Numbered from the stretch's first letter, positions 35,689 to 46,123 are shown. The stretch is 64,000 bases of DNA from Trichopria drosophilae (GCA_030407085.1 CM059582.1:71820001-71884000); one strand, 5' to 3'. Notes: generated from the letters alone by a model not told the origin. Made by a program: numbers and translations.

Positions 35689-37651
35689 ATGAAAATTATT
35701 GCAATAATCTTGATCATGACATCAATAATCCTGTTTCAGTCATGTTCAAGTCATCAGCATTTATAGCCTTTGATTGCGGCTCAAAAACATCGAATCTATC
35801 AACAATATCTCTCTTAAAAATACAGGATTGCGATATAGAAAAAAAACACTTAAAAATCGAATAAAGTCAGAGCACAACTTTTACAAATCAAAGAATACGA
35901 CGAAATAGAGATAATATAATGCAAAATAGACATAAATAGAGAGATAAACTATTGTGGTATGCACTCGCATATATCAGCAGTTTCAAATGGTTTAGCAACA
36001 TATGTCCAAGAAATCTCTCGAGAAGATTGTGAACATATGCACCGCACATGAACCACAGTAATAAACCTTAATACTATAACTGGGATAAAACTGAATTGTA
36101 TCCAAACTTTTAGTTTAACAATGGCAGGAACTATCCTAACTAGGTAGACGGCACATGTCGAGGAGTAGAATACGCAGACACATACGGTACATGGAGCGAC
36201 GCACGTGATAGTCCAAGGAACGGACAGAATTTTAGTACAAAAATATAAAGCCTGAGTAAATTTAAACGAAAATAGAATATATTTAAGATCAGGAATTTGC
36301 TACCCTATAACAAACCACAGCTGGACTTATTGTTAGAAGGAGGTAGTACATATTGGAGTGTAATACCAGAGGATTTCTGCGGATCCAATAAATACGATGT
36401 CTTATATGACTCAGTAGACAAAGCATACCATGAACATAAAACAATAATTTACTCCCTGACAACTGAAGAAATAACATTTGCACTAACGTCTAGAGGAAAG
36501 AAAAATATTCGCGGATATGAATTATCACTCACAGAGCATCCCAAACTACTAATATTAGAAAATAAAAATGGTGGAAATTTCAAAAAACGACCAATTAATA
36601 CAATAAATCTAGATATTTTCACTTATGTAAATTCGAAATTCGTTTTTGTTGAGAAACACTTACGACATGAAATAAAACAATTATGACGTATTCACACAAA
36701 GATGTAAACTAGAGAAACAAGTTTTACAAAACTCCTTATCATTAGCAAGCCAATCGCCAGACGACTTCGCATATAACATAATGAAGGACCCAGGTTATAT
36801 GGCAGTAGCGGCAGGTGAAGTTGCGTACATAATGAAATGTATACCGGTAGAGGTAAAAATAAGGCAAACCGACGAATGTTATTCACATTTACCAATAAAA
36901 TATCAAGAAAAAGATATGTTCATGACACCAAAATCCAGAATATTAATAAACAAAGGCAACCAAATCACATGCAATAGTTTAGTTCCCCCAATGTATTCGG
37001 TAAAGAACGTCTAGTATAAACTTCTTCCGAATCCGGTAGAAGCAAAAAAACCAGACGAACTAAAACCTCAAACGAAACAAACTTGGCAATATATAAATTT
37101 AGAACATTTAGCAACAAATGGAATATACAGTCAAGAAGATCTCAAAAAAATGAAAGAACACATAATGTTCCCAGCCGAAAAACCAGCAGTACTGAACACA
37201 ATCGCTAGAGGTATGACCGGACAAACAACAAATTACCAAGGAACTTCCATAACAAATATGATAAACGAAAACACTATAACAAAACTTTTTAAATCAGCTA
37301 CCGAGAAATTATGGAACAACTTTATGATATTCAGAACCACAACAGCCGGAATCATGGGCATCATATTAATAATAAAGTTAATTAAAGGTGTTATTGACAC
37401 AATAATTCATGGATACGCACTACACACCGAATACAGTTGGTCAAACAAATCTGCTACTTCACATAGCGAAAGGAGCTCCAAAAACTAAAATAAAAAATTA
37501 TAACATTGACAACGACAAAAACTATCAATTACTTCCTCAAATAGAACTTCAAGAAGTAGAAGTTATTCAAGATAATGAAAACAACAAGCCAACACACCCT
37601 CAAAACAAAATATTCACCTACCGCGTACAAAAGTATTATATCCTAGACTAG
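35689..37651 (+). pseudogene. Envelope-glycoprotein-like gene, broken
   Basis: ATG 35689 starts a hydrophobic signal-peptide-like stretch (about 18 residues, MKIIAIILIM...), stopped by TAG at 35764. Ectodomain pieces with regularly placed Cys follow in shifting frames: 36297-36686, 36781-37014, then 37150-37488 after a TAG at 37012. The last piece ends in a hydrophobic membrane segment (about 37345-37415). The pattern resembles the mononegavirus-type (chuvirus-like) glycoproteins known inside some insect LTR retroelements and not the baculovirus-F-like env usual in errantiviruses; this is recognition by eye. At least two stops and two frameshifts. Confidence 0.6.
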
Positions 37652-37888
37652 AAGCGAGTCACGTAGAACCATATGTAGAAACAAAAGACCATCCACAAGA
37701 AACAATGCCAAATAACATCAATAGAGAAAATAAAGCGTTTACATTAAAAAAATAACATACATAATAAAACCTACTTATAACAAAAATAAACCATGTAATA
37801 TACAAACAATACAAAATTTATACTATTTTCAACAGGAATAACGAGCAAAAAGAAAAATATCAAGTTGAAACACAAAAATGTTATGATG

Positions 37889-38797
37889 AACAACGCACTT
37901 ACACAGTATTTACTACTCGTATATCTAAGTTCAATAACGGTTGTTAAAAAAATAGAAAAGATACTGATAAACGAATGTCATGAAACATTCAAAATAAATC
38001 GGACGAAATTAAATGGTCAGTCGACGAAAAACCACCATGTACACTAACTCCAGAAATACGTAGACAATTAAAATCAACAAGGCAAAGATTCGTACAAATT
38101 TATGGAGAATTAGCAAACTACAAAACGCAAAAAACCCTAGCAAATATACTAAATTCGAAATGATAGAGGAAGAAGTGGGATTTAGTAAATACAAGACGCC
38201 AATTATTTCAGGAAAAATAAAATTACAACAACATAAAAACAATCCAGAAATCATAATAGACGTCAATATAGGAAAATACAAATACGGAGACTGCAGAGTA
38301 TATCAATTTGATCACCACCAGAAATCACCACAAAAAAATATGTACAAACAGTAACAAATCTACCAACTCCAGCTATAAATCCACCAAATAATCAAGACAT
38401 ACCATCGTCGATCTTCTTAAGTATATCTTCAGCTACAAGAAAAATGTCTAATGAAAACCTGCATAATAATCAAGACATACCATCGTCGACCTTCTTAAGT
38501 ATATCTTCAGCTACAAGAAAAATGTCTAATGAAAACCTGTATAATAATCAAGACATACCATCGTCGACCTTCTTAAGTATATCTTCAACTATAAGAAAAA
38601 TGCCTAATGAAAATCTTTATAATAATCGTACCACACCCATGACATTAGTAAAACCGTCAGAAGAAACCATATATCATACCTCTGTAATAGGATATCTAAT
38701 AATTGGCACCTACATAGTAATAATAACAATAGTATCACTAATAACATTACTAATAATCAAGAGAAAAACATGTACAAGAACGAGACAACCAAAATAG
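37889..38797 (+). pseudogene. Extra membrane-protein ORF after env, with 26-aa repeats
   Basis: An N-terminal signal-like segment (NNALTQYLLLVYLSSITVV, near 37890) is followed by a frameshifted Cys-containing middle part. The intact 3' frame 38444-38797 has repeated units (NQDIPSSTFLSISS) and then a clear transmembrane helix (YLIIGTYIVIITIVSLITLL) and a basic tail (IIKRKTCTRTRQPK), the layout of a type I membrane protein. It lies in the same strand and composition as env. I do not recognise the family. It might be a second glycoprotein or an accessory gene of the retroelement. Confidence 0.45.
38387..38620. repeat. Three 78-bp in-frame tandem repeats
   Basis: Units start at 38387, 38465 and 38543; the length of 78 bp keeps the reading frame (26 aa). 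A partial fourth unit follows. Confidence 0.9.
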
Positions 38798-39293
38798 AAC
38801 AAACCCACAGCAGTTTCAATTAAAAAAAAAATGAAATAGAACAAAGCCAAGAAGAACACGTGTTACAGAAAATATAAACAATTAATGAAGAATCATTAAG
38901 AAACTACCAGATTTCAACAGTACAATACGAAACAATACAAGACATACAAACAGAAACTCAAACAACTAGACAGAAACTAAATCACTTATTGTTTATTCAT
39001 TTCTAACAACCCTTTTTGTTGCCTCTCGAGCCTAGTCCATAAGACAGGTAAAATATTACCCTACAATAATAGTAGAGGTAGTGTGTAAAAATAGACAGAA
39101 CGTTTATTTATTAATTTTCATCAATTATTTAATATTTTCAGACAGACCTTTAATGAAAAATAAAATTTTTCAAATCATTTGCATGCTTAAAACTAATCAA
39201 CATTAATTAACCTTATCACATAGAAATTGCAATCTTAAAAAATTTTTGTTGTTGTAAATAATAAAAAAAGCTTATATAAAGAAATTATCTACA
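38798..39293 (+). other. Spacer with candidate intron and TATA-like site
   Basis: 'agacag|gtaaaat' at 39047/39048 and 'ttaatattttcag|acag' at 39141 define a possible 94-bp intron. 'gcttatataaagaaa' lies 10-25 bp before the ATG of the next small ORF. No protein recognised. Confidence 0.3.
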
Positions 39294-39524
39294 ATGGAAT
39301 ACAAACAACAGGAAAATGTACAAAATTACACCATCCAGGGGGAAAGACAATATTATATAATTCTGGAACACTTCTTATGGAAAAAGAAAAGTCTATGTAC
39401 AACATGTTACAACCAACTACCAGCTCAACAAAAATATAAATACAAAAAAAATCTTACAAACCACGGTACAATGGATAAACTGATGAATTTGTACCCAGAA
39501 ATTTGCACCACATGCGAAAAATAA
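39294..39524 (+). CDS. Small Cys-rich protein 1 (76 aa), unknown family
   Basis: Intact ATG-TAA frame. Visible features are CTTCYNQLPAQQKYKYKK (CX2C) at residues 37-54 and CTTCEK at the C-terminus, which together suggest a zinc-binding CX2C...CX2C fold. It resembles the ORFs at 40754 and 41735 (the 'C-x-x-C-Y ... LP ... K' core and a following CX2C), so it appears to be one of three tandem relatives. Same strand as the retroelement. It could be an accessory gene or a host small-protein family. Confidence 0.4.
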   Translation: MEYKQQENVQNYTIQGERQYYIILEHFLWKKKSLCTTCYNQLPAQQKYKYKKNLTNHGTMDKLMNLYPEICTTCEK

Positions 39525-39778
39525 TTAATAATAATGCATGATATACAGAAATACGGTTACTGTATGAATTCACAAGTAAATAACCCAGCAAACGAAAATG
39601 GATTAAAATAAATTGATAATTTGAATTCTTTTGAATCCGGATTCTTAAATCCGTGTAAAGAATTTAAATAAATTTTCTCTTTATGTACACAAAAAATTAT
39701 TTTTCATTTTTATTATTTTTATTCAATTAAATTCTTTTTTAAACATGGTTTAAATGATTTAATCTCCTTTAAAAAAGC

Positions 39779-39890
39779 TGTTCTCAAGCGGTCACCTACC
39801 CAAGTAATGTTCCCCAATATGGATGCTTTACTTTAGATAAATGACTACGCGCGACATGGACCACTGGTCTACTACTGTCGATCAGCATTT
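39779..39890 (-). other. 5S-rRNA-like segment in E1
   Basis: The minus strand reads ATTACTTGGGTAGGTGACCG then CTTGAGAACA at 39808-39779, matching the 3' half of 5S rRNA that includes box C (TTGGATGGGTGACCGCTTGGGAA). Further homology to E2 extends to about 39890. This could act as a pol III internal-promoter relic of a SINE3-type element. Confidence 0.6.
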
Positions 39891-39939
39891 ATAACGTAAT
39901 ATATTTCTGGTACGCCTTGAAATTTTCAAAACTTTTTAA

Positions 39940-40110
39940 GGGGAGGGTATACCCGAAAAGTCAGCTATAAATTCCAGTCGTTCAAAAAAATTTTTTTTTT
40001 TTTTTTTTATTTACCATTGAATTCCTCGTAAAAAATTACTAAAGAAATAATTTTTGCGAAATTTTTTAACCAGTATTTCATATCGCTGACTTTTCGGGTA
40101 TACCCTCCCG
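39940..40110. mobile_element. 171-bp MITE nested in E1 with TTAA duplication
   Basis: TIRs begin 'gggagggtatacccgaaaag' and agree over 25 of 26 bp. It is flanked by TTAA at 39936-39939 and 40111-40114. The related element E2 has a single TTAA at 42430-42433 in the same place, an empty site. TTAA targeting fits piggyBac-type transposition. Confidence 0.8.
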
Positions 40111-40632
40111 TTAATTGTCACAAAAACGGTCTGAGATAAGCAAAATCTGATGAAATTTTGGAGGCTGTCAAAAGGGGAGATGATATTATCGGCAATTCCG
40201 CACACTGAACTGAAATGAATTCCTCTACAATATTTCTGCTAATAATTGGATTATATGCAGGAGAAGGTTGCCTATTCTGTTAAAAGAATAAAAAGTAATC
40301 TGATTTGAAAGAAATACAAAATTATTGACAGATTGTCTTTCCAATTCTACGTCCTGAATTCAAATAAATTGGCATAACCTCTCATTTTACGAAGGATTCA
40401 CTTGAATCTCAAATAACATTGGCGAATTCTATTTATTGGAATTGAAATCAATAGACTATAACTTCCATCTTGTAATTGATTTCACTGAATACAAATCGAA
40501 GCAGGGCGATCCATGTACAGGAATACAAACGAAATCAGAATTGAAATAGATTTGCTAAAATCAACAATCCGGATTGGCGAGTAAAAATTTCAATTAATTT
40601 CAATAAATTTCTATCCATTTTCGTTTGCTGGG

Positions 40633-40753
40633 AAGGAAAATAATAACCAATAAATAAAACAACAAACCACAATCACGCAAAAAATAAAAAATTTATATCT
40701 GTCTGAACCAAGAAAATCAGATAGTCCTAATTCAATGTGTGACACCTCGCTTC
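40633..40753 (+). other. Short spacer before small ORF 2
   Basis: AT-rich; 'atttatatctg' at about 40691 is weakly TATA-like. Confidence 0.25.
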
Positions 40754-41105
40754 ATGTGTGTTAGAACTTCATTGCACTACATCGAAGAAAATTACACAAT
40801 ATGTAAAACCTGTTACAAAAAACAACATATAAAAACAGGATACGGCAAAAAGAATCCACGACACAGACGCACAGAAATTAACAATTGTAACAACGACATA
40901 TGTCACATATGTCAAGAAACGTCGCATTTCCCTAAATCATGAAAATTATGTCAGAAAAAAATTGGAATCATCATAAACATAGAAGACTGCATTCAATGTG
41001 GAAAATACTAAGAACTAGAAACGAAATTACAGAACACAATAACCATCAGCACACCCATACAGGAAGATAGTGAAACAGATGTTACACAAGAAGAATCATG
41101 GGATT
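40754..41105 (+). pseudogene. Small Cys-rich protein 2, broken
   Basis: From ATG 40754 the frame reads HYIEENYTICKTCYKKQHI and NNDICHICQETSHF, two CX2C pairs spaced like those in the neighbouring ORFs, and stops at 40940. Beyond the stop, Cys pairs (CQKK, CIQCGKY) and an acidic tail (QEDSETDVTQEESWD) appear in the same or adjacent frame, so the protein probably was longer. Relation to the 39294 and 41735 ORFs is by motif order. Function unknown. Confidence 0.4.
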
Positions 41106-41394
41106 AAAACAGAAACGAATTCGCCGACAAATTTTCATAATACTTTAAGAAAATGAAATTACTACAAATTGTATTCACTTTAAGACCTTAAATAAAGATA
41201 CAAATTAAACATAAATCTTTCTTCGAGAATAAAAGATTTTACCCAACGTCATAATATTTTTTTTTACTATATCATCCATTAGTCAGTAAGCGTTACGCCT
41301 GAGCCAAGCCATAGAGGCATGTAAACAAAAAATATATACCTACATTTATCGTAGTCAACAGTCTATAAATCTATCACTGAAAACTTTCACAAAA

Positions 41395-41730
41395 ATGAAT
41401 TTATCTAAAAACTCCACAACAAATTATTTTTATTTTTTGTGTTTACACAAATTACAGGAATCCAAGTTTTATGTCGATAAAACCAAGCATGTCAATAATA
41501 CATCTCATAATTTCGAATTAATTAAAATAACAAACATAAACCTCTCAGAATTGTGTACAGTCATTTTATATTTTTGTGCGATCCAAGATTTCTTATTAAT
41601 ATGCAATTCACAATATACATTTTACCTATACATTTTTGAAATAACACACAAATATACAACGATTAATAATAACAAATACGTATTAAATATTATAAAGGGT
41701 CTTGCAAATAATCAGCTCTATTTAAAGTAG
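41395..41730 (+). CDS. Unassigned 111-aa ORF, faintly GIY-YIG-like
   Basis: Intact frame ending 5 bp before the next ORF. The N-terminal part (YFLCLHKLQESKFYVDKTK) recalls the first strand-turn-strand of GIY-YIG nucleases, where KFYVGKT is usual; the Gly is Asp here. The later KYVLNIIKGLANNQLYL recalls the NVRGG segment of viral-type GIY-YIG proteins. The catalytic Arg and Glu are not obvious, so if related it is degenerate. It could equally be a chance AT-rich frame. Confidence 0.25.
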   Translation: MNLSKNSTTNYFYFLCLHKLQESKFYVDKTKHVNNTSHNFELIKITNINLSELCTVILYFCAIQDFLLICNSQYTFYLYIFEITHKYTTINNNKYVLNIIKGLANNQLYLK

Positions 41731-41940
41731 GAAAATGTATTATCCACTCAACATATTTCTGAGTGCGATAAAACTTCGAGGGAAAGACATCTGGGCACAC
41801 ATAAAAATACACCAAGAAAATTGTCATATAGCGAAAGAAATGCTATCAACTAAGGAAGAATTTTGGACTTATAGAGAGTGTTATGACCTCCTACCACTAG
41901 ATGAAAAAGTCAGGTTCGAAAAATTGACAAATGTACACCT

Positions 41941-43084
41941 CTACTCGAAAAGGAGGATAGAAAAGTATAGGATTTTTTCCAATATTTTCCTATCCTATTT
42001 TTGGCACGAATTAATTCTATACTTTTCTATCCTAACTAAAGTGGATAGAAATTGATAGGATTTGTTTCGATATTTTTCTATACTACGTTCGTCACGAATT
42101 TCATTCCTTCAGTAAGAATTAAGAAGCATAGCAAATTTTAATTTTTTGTTTTTAAATTTTTTCCTCTTTGTATACAAAAAATTTTTTTTTTATTTTTAAT
42201 TTTATTATTCTTTTTTATTTAATTCAAATATTTTTTAACTTTTTTTAGCTGATTTAATTATCTTGAAAGTTGTTCTCAAGCGGTCACCTATCCAAGTAGT
42301 GTTCCCTACCAAGAATACTTGACTAGAAACAACGATCGCGCGCGACACCGACCACTGGTCTAATACTGTCGATCTCTATCCGTAACGTAATATGATATTT
42401 CTGTTACACATTAAAATTTTTAAAAATTCTTAATTATATCAAAAACGGCCAGAGATAAGCAAAATATGACAAAATTTTGGAGGCTATCAAAAGGGGGATC
42501 CCATTGAGTCGGTTAATGCGTACATACGAACGAATTTTGAAAATTAGCAAAACTGAAAATTTTCAAAATTCTCAAATATCTCGAAAACGGCAAGAGATAC
42601 GTAAAATCTGACAAAATTTTGGGGGGTTTATTGATAGGGAGGATGACCTCAAGTCGGTTAATTCATACATGTAAACAGATTTTAAAAATTTGCAAACCTG
42701 AAAAACCCGGTCGACCTGGACGTCGAAAAACTACGGTGCGGAATATCTAGACACCGAAAACTACGGAGCGGTCGACCTGGACCGTAAAAATATAAAAATC
42801 ACATTTTGATTCGTTTTGATAGAATTTCTATAAATTTTTAGAATACATAATGATAAAAGTGTAATGAGATACATTTGGATTGATTCTCTATACACGATTG
42901 GGATAGAAATTTATTGATTTTAGCTAATGGATAGAAAAATATTAACATTGGCTTTACTTGAAGTATTCAGATAGGATAAGAATTGATAGATTTACATTAT
43001 GTTCCAAAAATAGGATTCAAAAGCATACGAATCACGCAGAATTTCTATACTTTTCTATGCTTTTCTATCCTCCTTTTCGAGTAG
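41941..43084. mobile_element. TIR element E2 with 5S-rRNA-like core, no target duplication
   Basis: Perfect 25-bp TIRs start 'ctactcgaaaaggaggatag' at 41941 and end with the complement at 43084. Subterminal regions repeat 'ggatagaaa' and 'tatagaaaag' words in both orientations. The interior has the 5S-like segment and two diverged tandem units of about 120 bp ('aaaacggc.agagata', at about 42436 and 42582). TIRs differ from those of E1 although the cores are related. No transposase. Confidence 0.75.
42271..42375 (-). other. 5S-rRNA-like segment in E2
   Basis: The minus strand at 42300-42271 reads ACTACTTGGATAGGTGACCG then CTTGAGAACA, nearly the canonical 5S 3' half with box C. The preceding 70 bp are less similar (GTCGGTGTCGCGCGCG). 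Partner of 39779-39890. Confidence 0.65.
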
Positions 43085-43340
43085 GGACATCACCACAGAA
43101 CAAGGCGTTACAATACAACGCTCTTTTTGCGAAGAAAATATACTAAACACTAGGCCAGCTGCACAGTGCCTTAGATGCCATAATGCACACATTTACAGCA
43201 TCAATGAACAAATTAAACTAGAAGAAATAGACCCACCTGTATTATCTGGAAAATCTGTACACGAATTCAAACGTCGACAAGGGAGAGAAGAACTCCTTAT
43301 CCCGGACCTTCACAGCGAAGACGAAGGATATGTCGGTTAA

Positions 43341-44220
43341 AGATAATGTTCATATAAATGTACCGAAATGTTAATAAACAAACGAAAATACACAAACACT
43401 AAACCAAACTTTTTTTTAGCTTGTACTAAAACCCGCACATCCACATAGACTCCTCATAAAGTACTAATAAACGAACGACGTGACGAACATACCAGCATGC
43501 CATAAAAGGGACTGAAACCCCACCATAACAACTAACTGCTTTAAAAAAAATGCAATAAAAATAGAAAAGAGAGAAAAGATACCTCCTACTCACACAAATA
43601 ACGTTTTTCTTACCATAATCGAGAGATGTTGTACAGTATTAGATTTTATATCACTACAAAATATATATATTTAATAACAATAATTATTTGAATGAATTTG
43701 CTTGTACATGAAACAATATTAGTAAATGAACTATATTTTGACACAAGAATTGAATATGATAACCAAAAGAAATGTGAAATATTTACCAAATATATATCAA
43801 ATGCCATTAACAACAAAAAGAAAGCATTAGAAAACGAAAAGAGTGATGAAGTCAAGAGGGGAAAATACGATATTGTAATTTCCAACGTATCTAATCAAAA
43901 TATAATTTACAAATAAATGATATTTCGCCGTTAAGTTAGGCTTGCCATAGATCAGTGGAGTGCGAATATCATATCTTAGTTGGATTAAGATGAAGTAAAG
44001 TGCACAAGTGACAAAAGAAAAACTCGCCGTTAAGTTAGGTTTGCCACAGTATAGTGGAGTGCGAGATGTCATGCACTTGGAGATTTGACAAATACCTAGT
44101 TTGTCTCATTTAAAAGTCTCATTTAAAAGTTTATCTTAAGTTTTTAATTACAAATAAATAAAAAAATATAATAAGAATAATAATTATAACCAAAGACATT
44201 TATTCGGTTTTTTAAACTGA
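43341..44220. other. Non-coding stretch with a two-copy direct repeat
   Basis: 'cgccgttaagttagg' followed by 'ttgcca' and 'agtggagtgcga' occurs at about 43927-43967 and again at 44028-44068, 101 bp apart. A 74-codon AT-rich frame at 43692-43916 lacks motifs. Confidence 0.5.
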
Positions 44221-44880
44221 ATCTTAGTTCAACCTTACTAAATTACAAAAGAATGCACTATTTCAAATTTGTCAATATGTACGACTAAAACACTCTGCGA
44301 CAAAAATTAAGCCATAGATTTAACAACTACATTAATCTATTATATCTATACGAAAAGAAAGAGAGGAAAACTGTCTAATTCTGCGATATTAGAAACATTC
44401 AATGTTACAACTCATAATAAATACGGAAAGTGCATCATCAAGTAAATAAGAGGTGCATTTTACATAAATAGTATACTGCCTAGCTTTAATACCGTAAACT
44501 GTCAATTCCGATTCAAAACTAAAAATATAATTTTACCATCAAAATTATTCTTTTATTACTTTCACGCAAATATCAATATGTCATCCGTTAGAAATAGTCA
44601 TACACTATAAACACATATATATCATATAGAAAAACATAGATATAACTCATGTATAAACTTCAAGAATGAACCATCACGTAAAATATTGTAATTTCTTCAA
44701 AATGATGTACTGTCACTAACAAGCGAAATGCCCAACTATATTGCTTTCATACTATTCTTGTAACAATACCTATATCTGTATTAAATGCGTAATACTATAA
44801 TAGCAGTAGATGTAGGACAGTTCGAAATTCGTTCCCGCCGCCGCCACCAGGCGTCGCCACAGTCGCGGCGCTGTCGCAGC
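44221..44880. other. Unassigned AT-rich stretch
   Basis: No gene or repeat recognised. Confidence 0.3.
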
Positions 44881-44888
44881 ATGCGAGG

Positions 44889-45010
44889 TGGTAGATTCGT
44901 GAACTAATTCGCAGACTGATTCGTGGACTAATTCGCAGACTGATTCGTGGACTAATTCGCAGACTGAGTCGCGCATTGACTCGCGGGCCGAATCGCGGAT
45001 TGATTCGCAT
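44889..45010. repeat. Minisatellite, 24-bp unit built of 12-bp TTCG half-units
   Basis: 'gattcgtggact' and 'aattcgcagact' alternate for three to four rounds and then degenerate (gagtcgcgcattgactcgcggg). On the minus strand it is open and would encode ELVHESVC-type repeats. This is probably fortuitous. Confidence 0.85.
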
Positions 45011-46019
45011 TTTTTATTTGCTGTTTAGTACGCGGGCTTACAATTCAAGACTCTCTCATTGGGAAATCTGACCGTCACTAATGAGGTCATTAAGATTACG
45101 CAAGGACTTCGTGGACGGTCCCATTGAGTTTTCGAAGATTAATGCTGTAGCGTTATGCATATATCTTTCGATCTTTTAAATGTGCCCTGTTGGGAAATCT
45201 CTCTTTCAGTATAGCACACCGTTACCGACCTAATTCGGATGTTACATATCTTTTTTGATGAATTGAAAGCGTAGATTTCCATTAGACTACATACCAGCTT
45301 GAAGGTGTCTGGCCCAATCTCGTATATCGACGACCTACTTTTTAAATCTCACATAAATTTTAAAATCCTGTTACTCGTTAGTGATGCAATAAGCGCTTTG
45401 ACCTCTCCCTTGTCATGTTGTAAGTTTGAATTCACCTTTCAGAATTTTCTCTCGTCGAGGAAATTTATCCATCAATATGACAGTCGTCTTGACAAGCCGT
45501 TAGCGTAACTCAATGATCTCCAATAGTGACGAAACCGCTGAGTCCCTTCACACAAAAACCGCTAAGACCATTTTAAAATTAATTTAGAAAAGCCTCTAAG
45601 CAAGTCTCAACGCGTTCAAGAGACCTGGCATCGCCCCCCTGATGCGCGGGACCCATCAGGACTATTTTCCCTACATCTCCCCTTCGAAAGCGCTCGTTCT
45701 AGATTCCAATCATTGGGAAAACACATGTAACTTCGACCATCCTTGGGAAAACACATGTAAATTCCAAGCATATTAGATAACATGTCTGGACCTATGTCTC
45801 TCAAAGATGGTACACGAGTTGAGACGCGTGTAAAATCCATTAGTGATTACTTCCCCCATGATCTCATTCTAACCGTACTTTTAAGATTTACAACCAGGGC
45901 CGACGCCCGAGACGTGATGATGACCTACTAACGCTCGGGGCCTGACAGCTACGACAGGTGCATAAAAGACGCCATGCAAGTCTCAACGCGTTCCTAAGAA
46001 GGTTCACTTGCTGCAGTCT
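45011..46019. other. Unassigned stretch with short direct repeats
   Basis: 'ttgggaaaacacatgtaa' occurs twice near 45714 and 45744. 'gcaagtctcaacgcgttc' occurs near 45600 and 45976. No gene recognised. Confidence 0.4.
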
Positions 46020-46123
46020 TTAATCATAGGCGGTTCACCATCTATCGTATCATAGCTTGATTCGAAATGTTTATAACATCGTCGACATTCACGTATTTCA
46101 GGATGCATTTGCATAGCAGGTGG

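Larger units (their letters stand above)
31247..38797 (+). mobile_element. Broken env-bearing Ty3/Gypsy-type retroelement
   Basis: The plus strand shows gag, protease, RT, RNase H, integrase, then an envelope-like gene and an extra membrane-protein ORF. Gag and RT are errantivirus-like (17.6/297 group style). Large internal deletions lie between protease and RT (about 33828) and between RNase H and integrase (about 34710-34735). Gag begins only 160 bp after DD41D copy 3, so the 5' LTR and primer site are missing. No 3' LTR was found. AT-rich, codon-biased coding sequence (A-rich plus strand) runs through all parts. Confidence 0.75.
39584..40632. mobile_element. TIR element E1 with 5S-rRNA-like core, no target duplication
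   Basis: Perfect 20-bp TIRs: 'cccagcaaacgaaaatggat' at 39584 and its complement ending at 40632. Flanks ('gtaaataa' and 'aaggaaaa') show no duplicated target. The interior matches E2 (41941-43084) around a 5S-like segment and an 'aaacgg...gagataagc' block. It holds no ORF for a transposase and carries a nested MITE. Confidence 0.75.
41735..43340 (+). pseudogene. Small Cys-rich protein 3, split by TIR element E2
   Basis: The 5' part (41735-41940) has ENCHIAKEMLSTKEEFWTYR and ECYDLLPLDEKVRFEKLTN, parallel to the CTTCYNQLP core of the 39294 ORF. The 3' part (43085-43340) carries CEEN, CLRCHNAHIYS (CX2CX2H) and an acidic end (LHSEDEGYVG) before TAA. The two parts are in phase if E2 (41941-43084) is removed exactly, so E2 inserted into an open gene. 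The full gene would be about 153 codons. Function unknown; the Cys/His layout suggests zinc binding. Confidence 0.5.

Noticed and set aside
44770..45010. Repeat protein with ELVHESVC units
   Set aside because: The reading frame is a by-product of the 24-bp minisatellite; there is no start context or flanking coding sequence.
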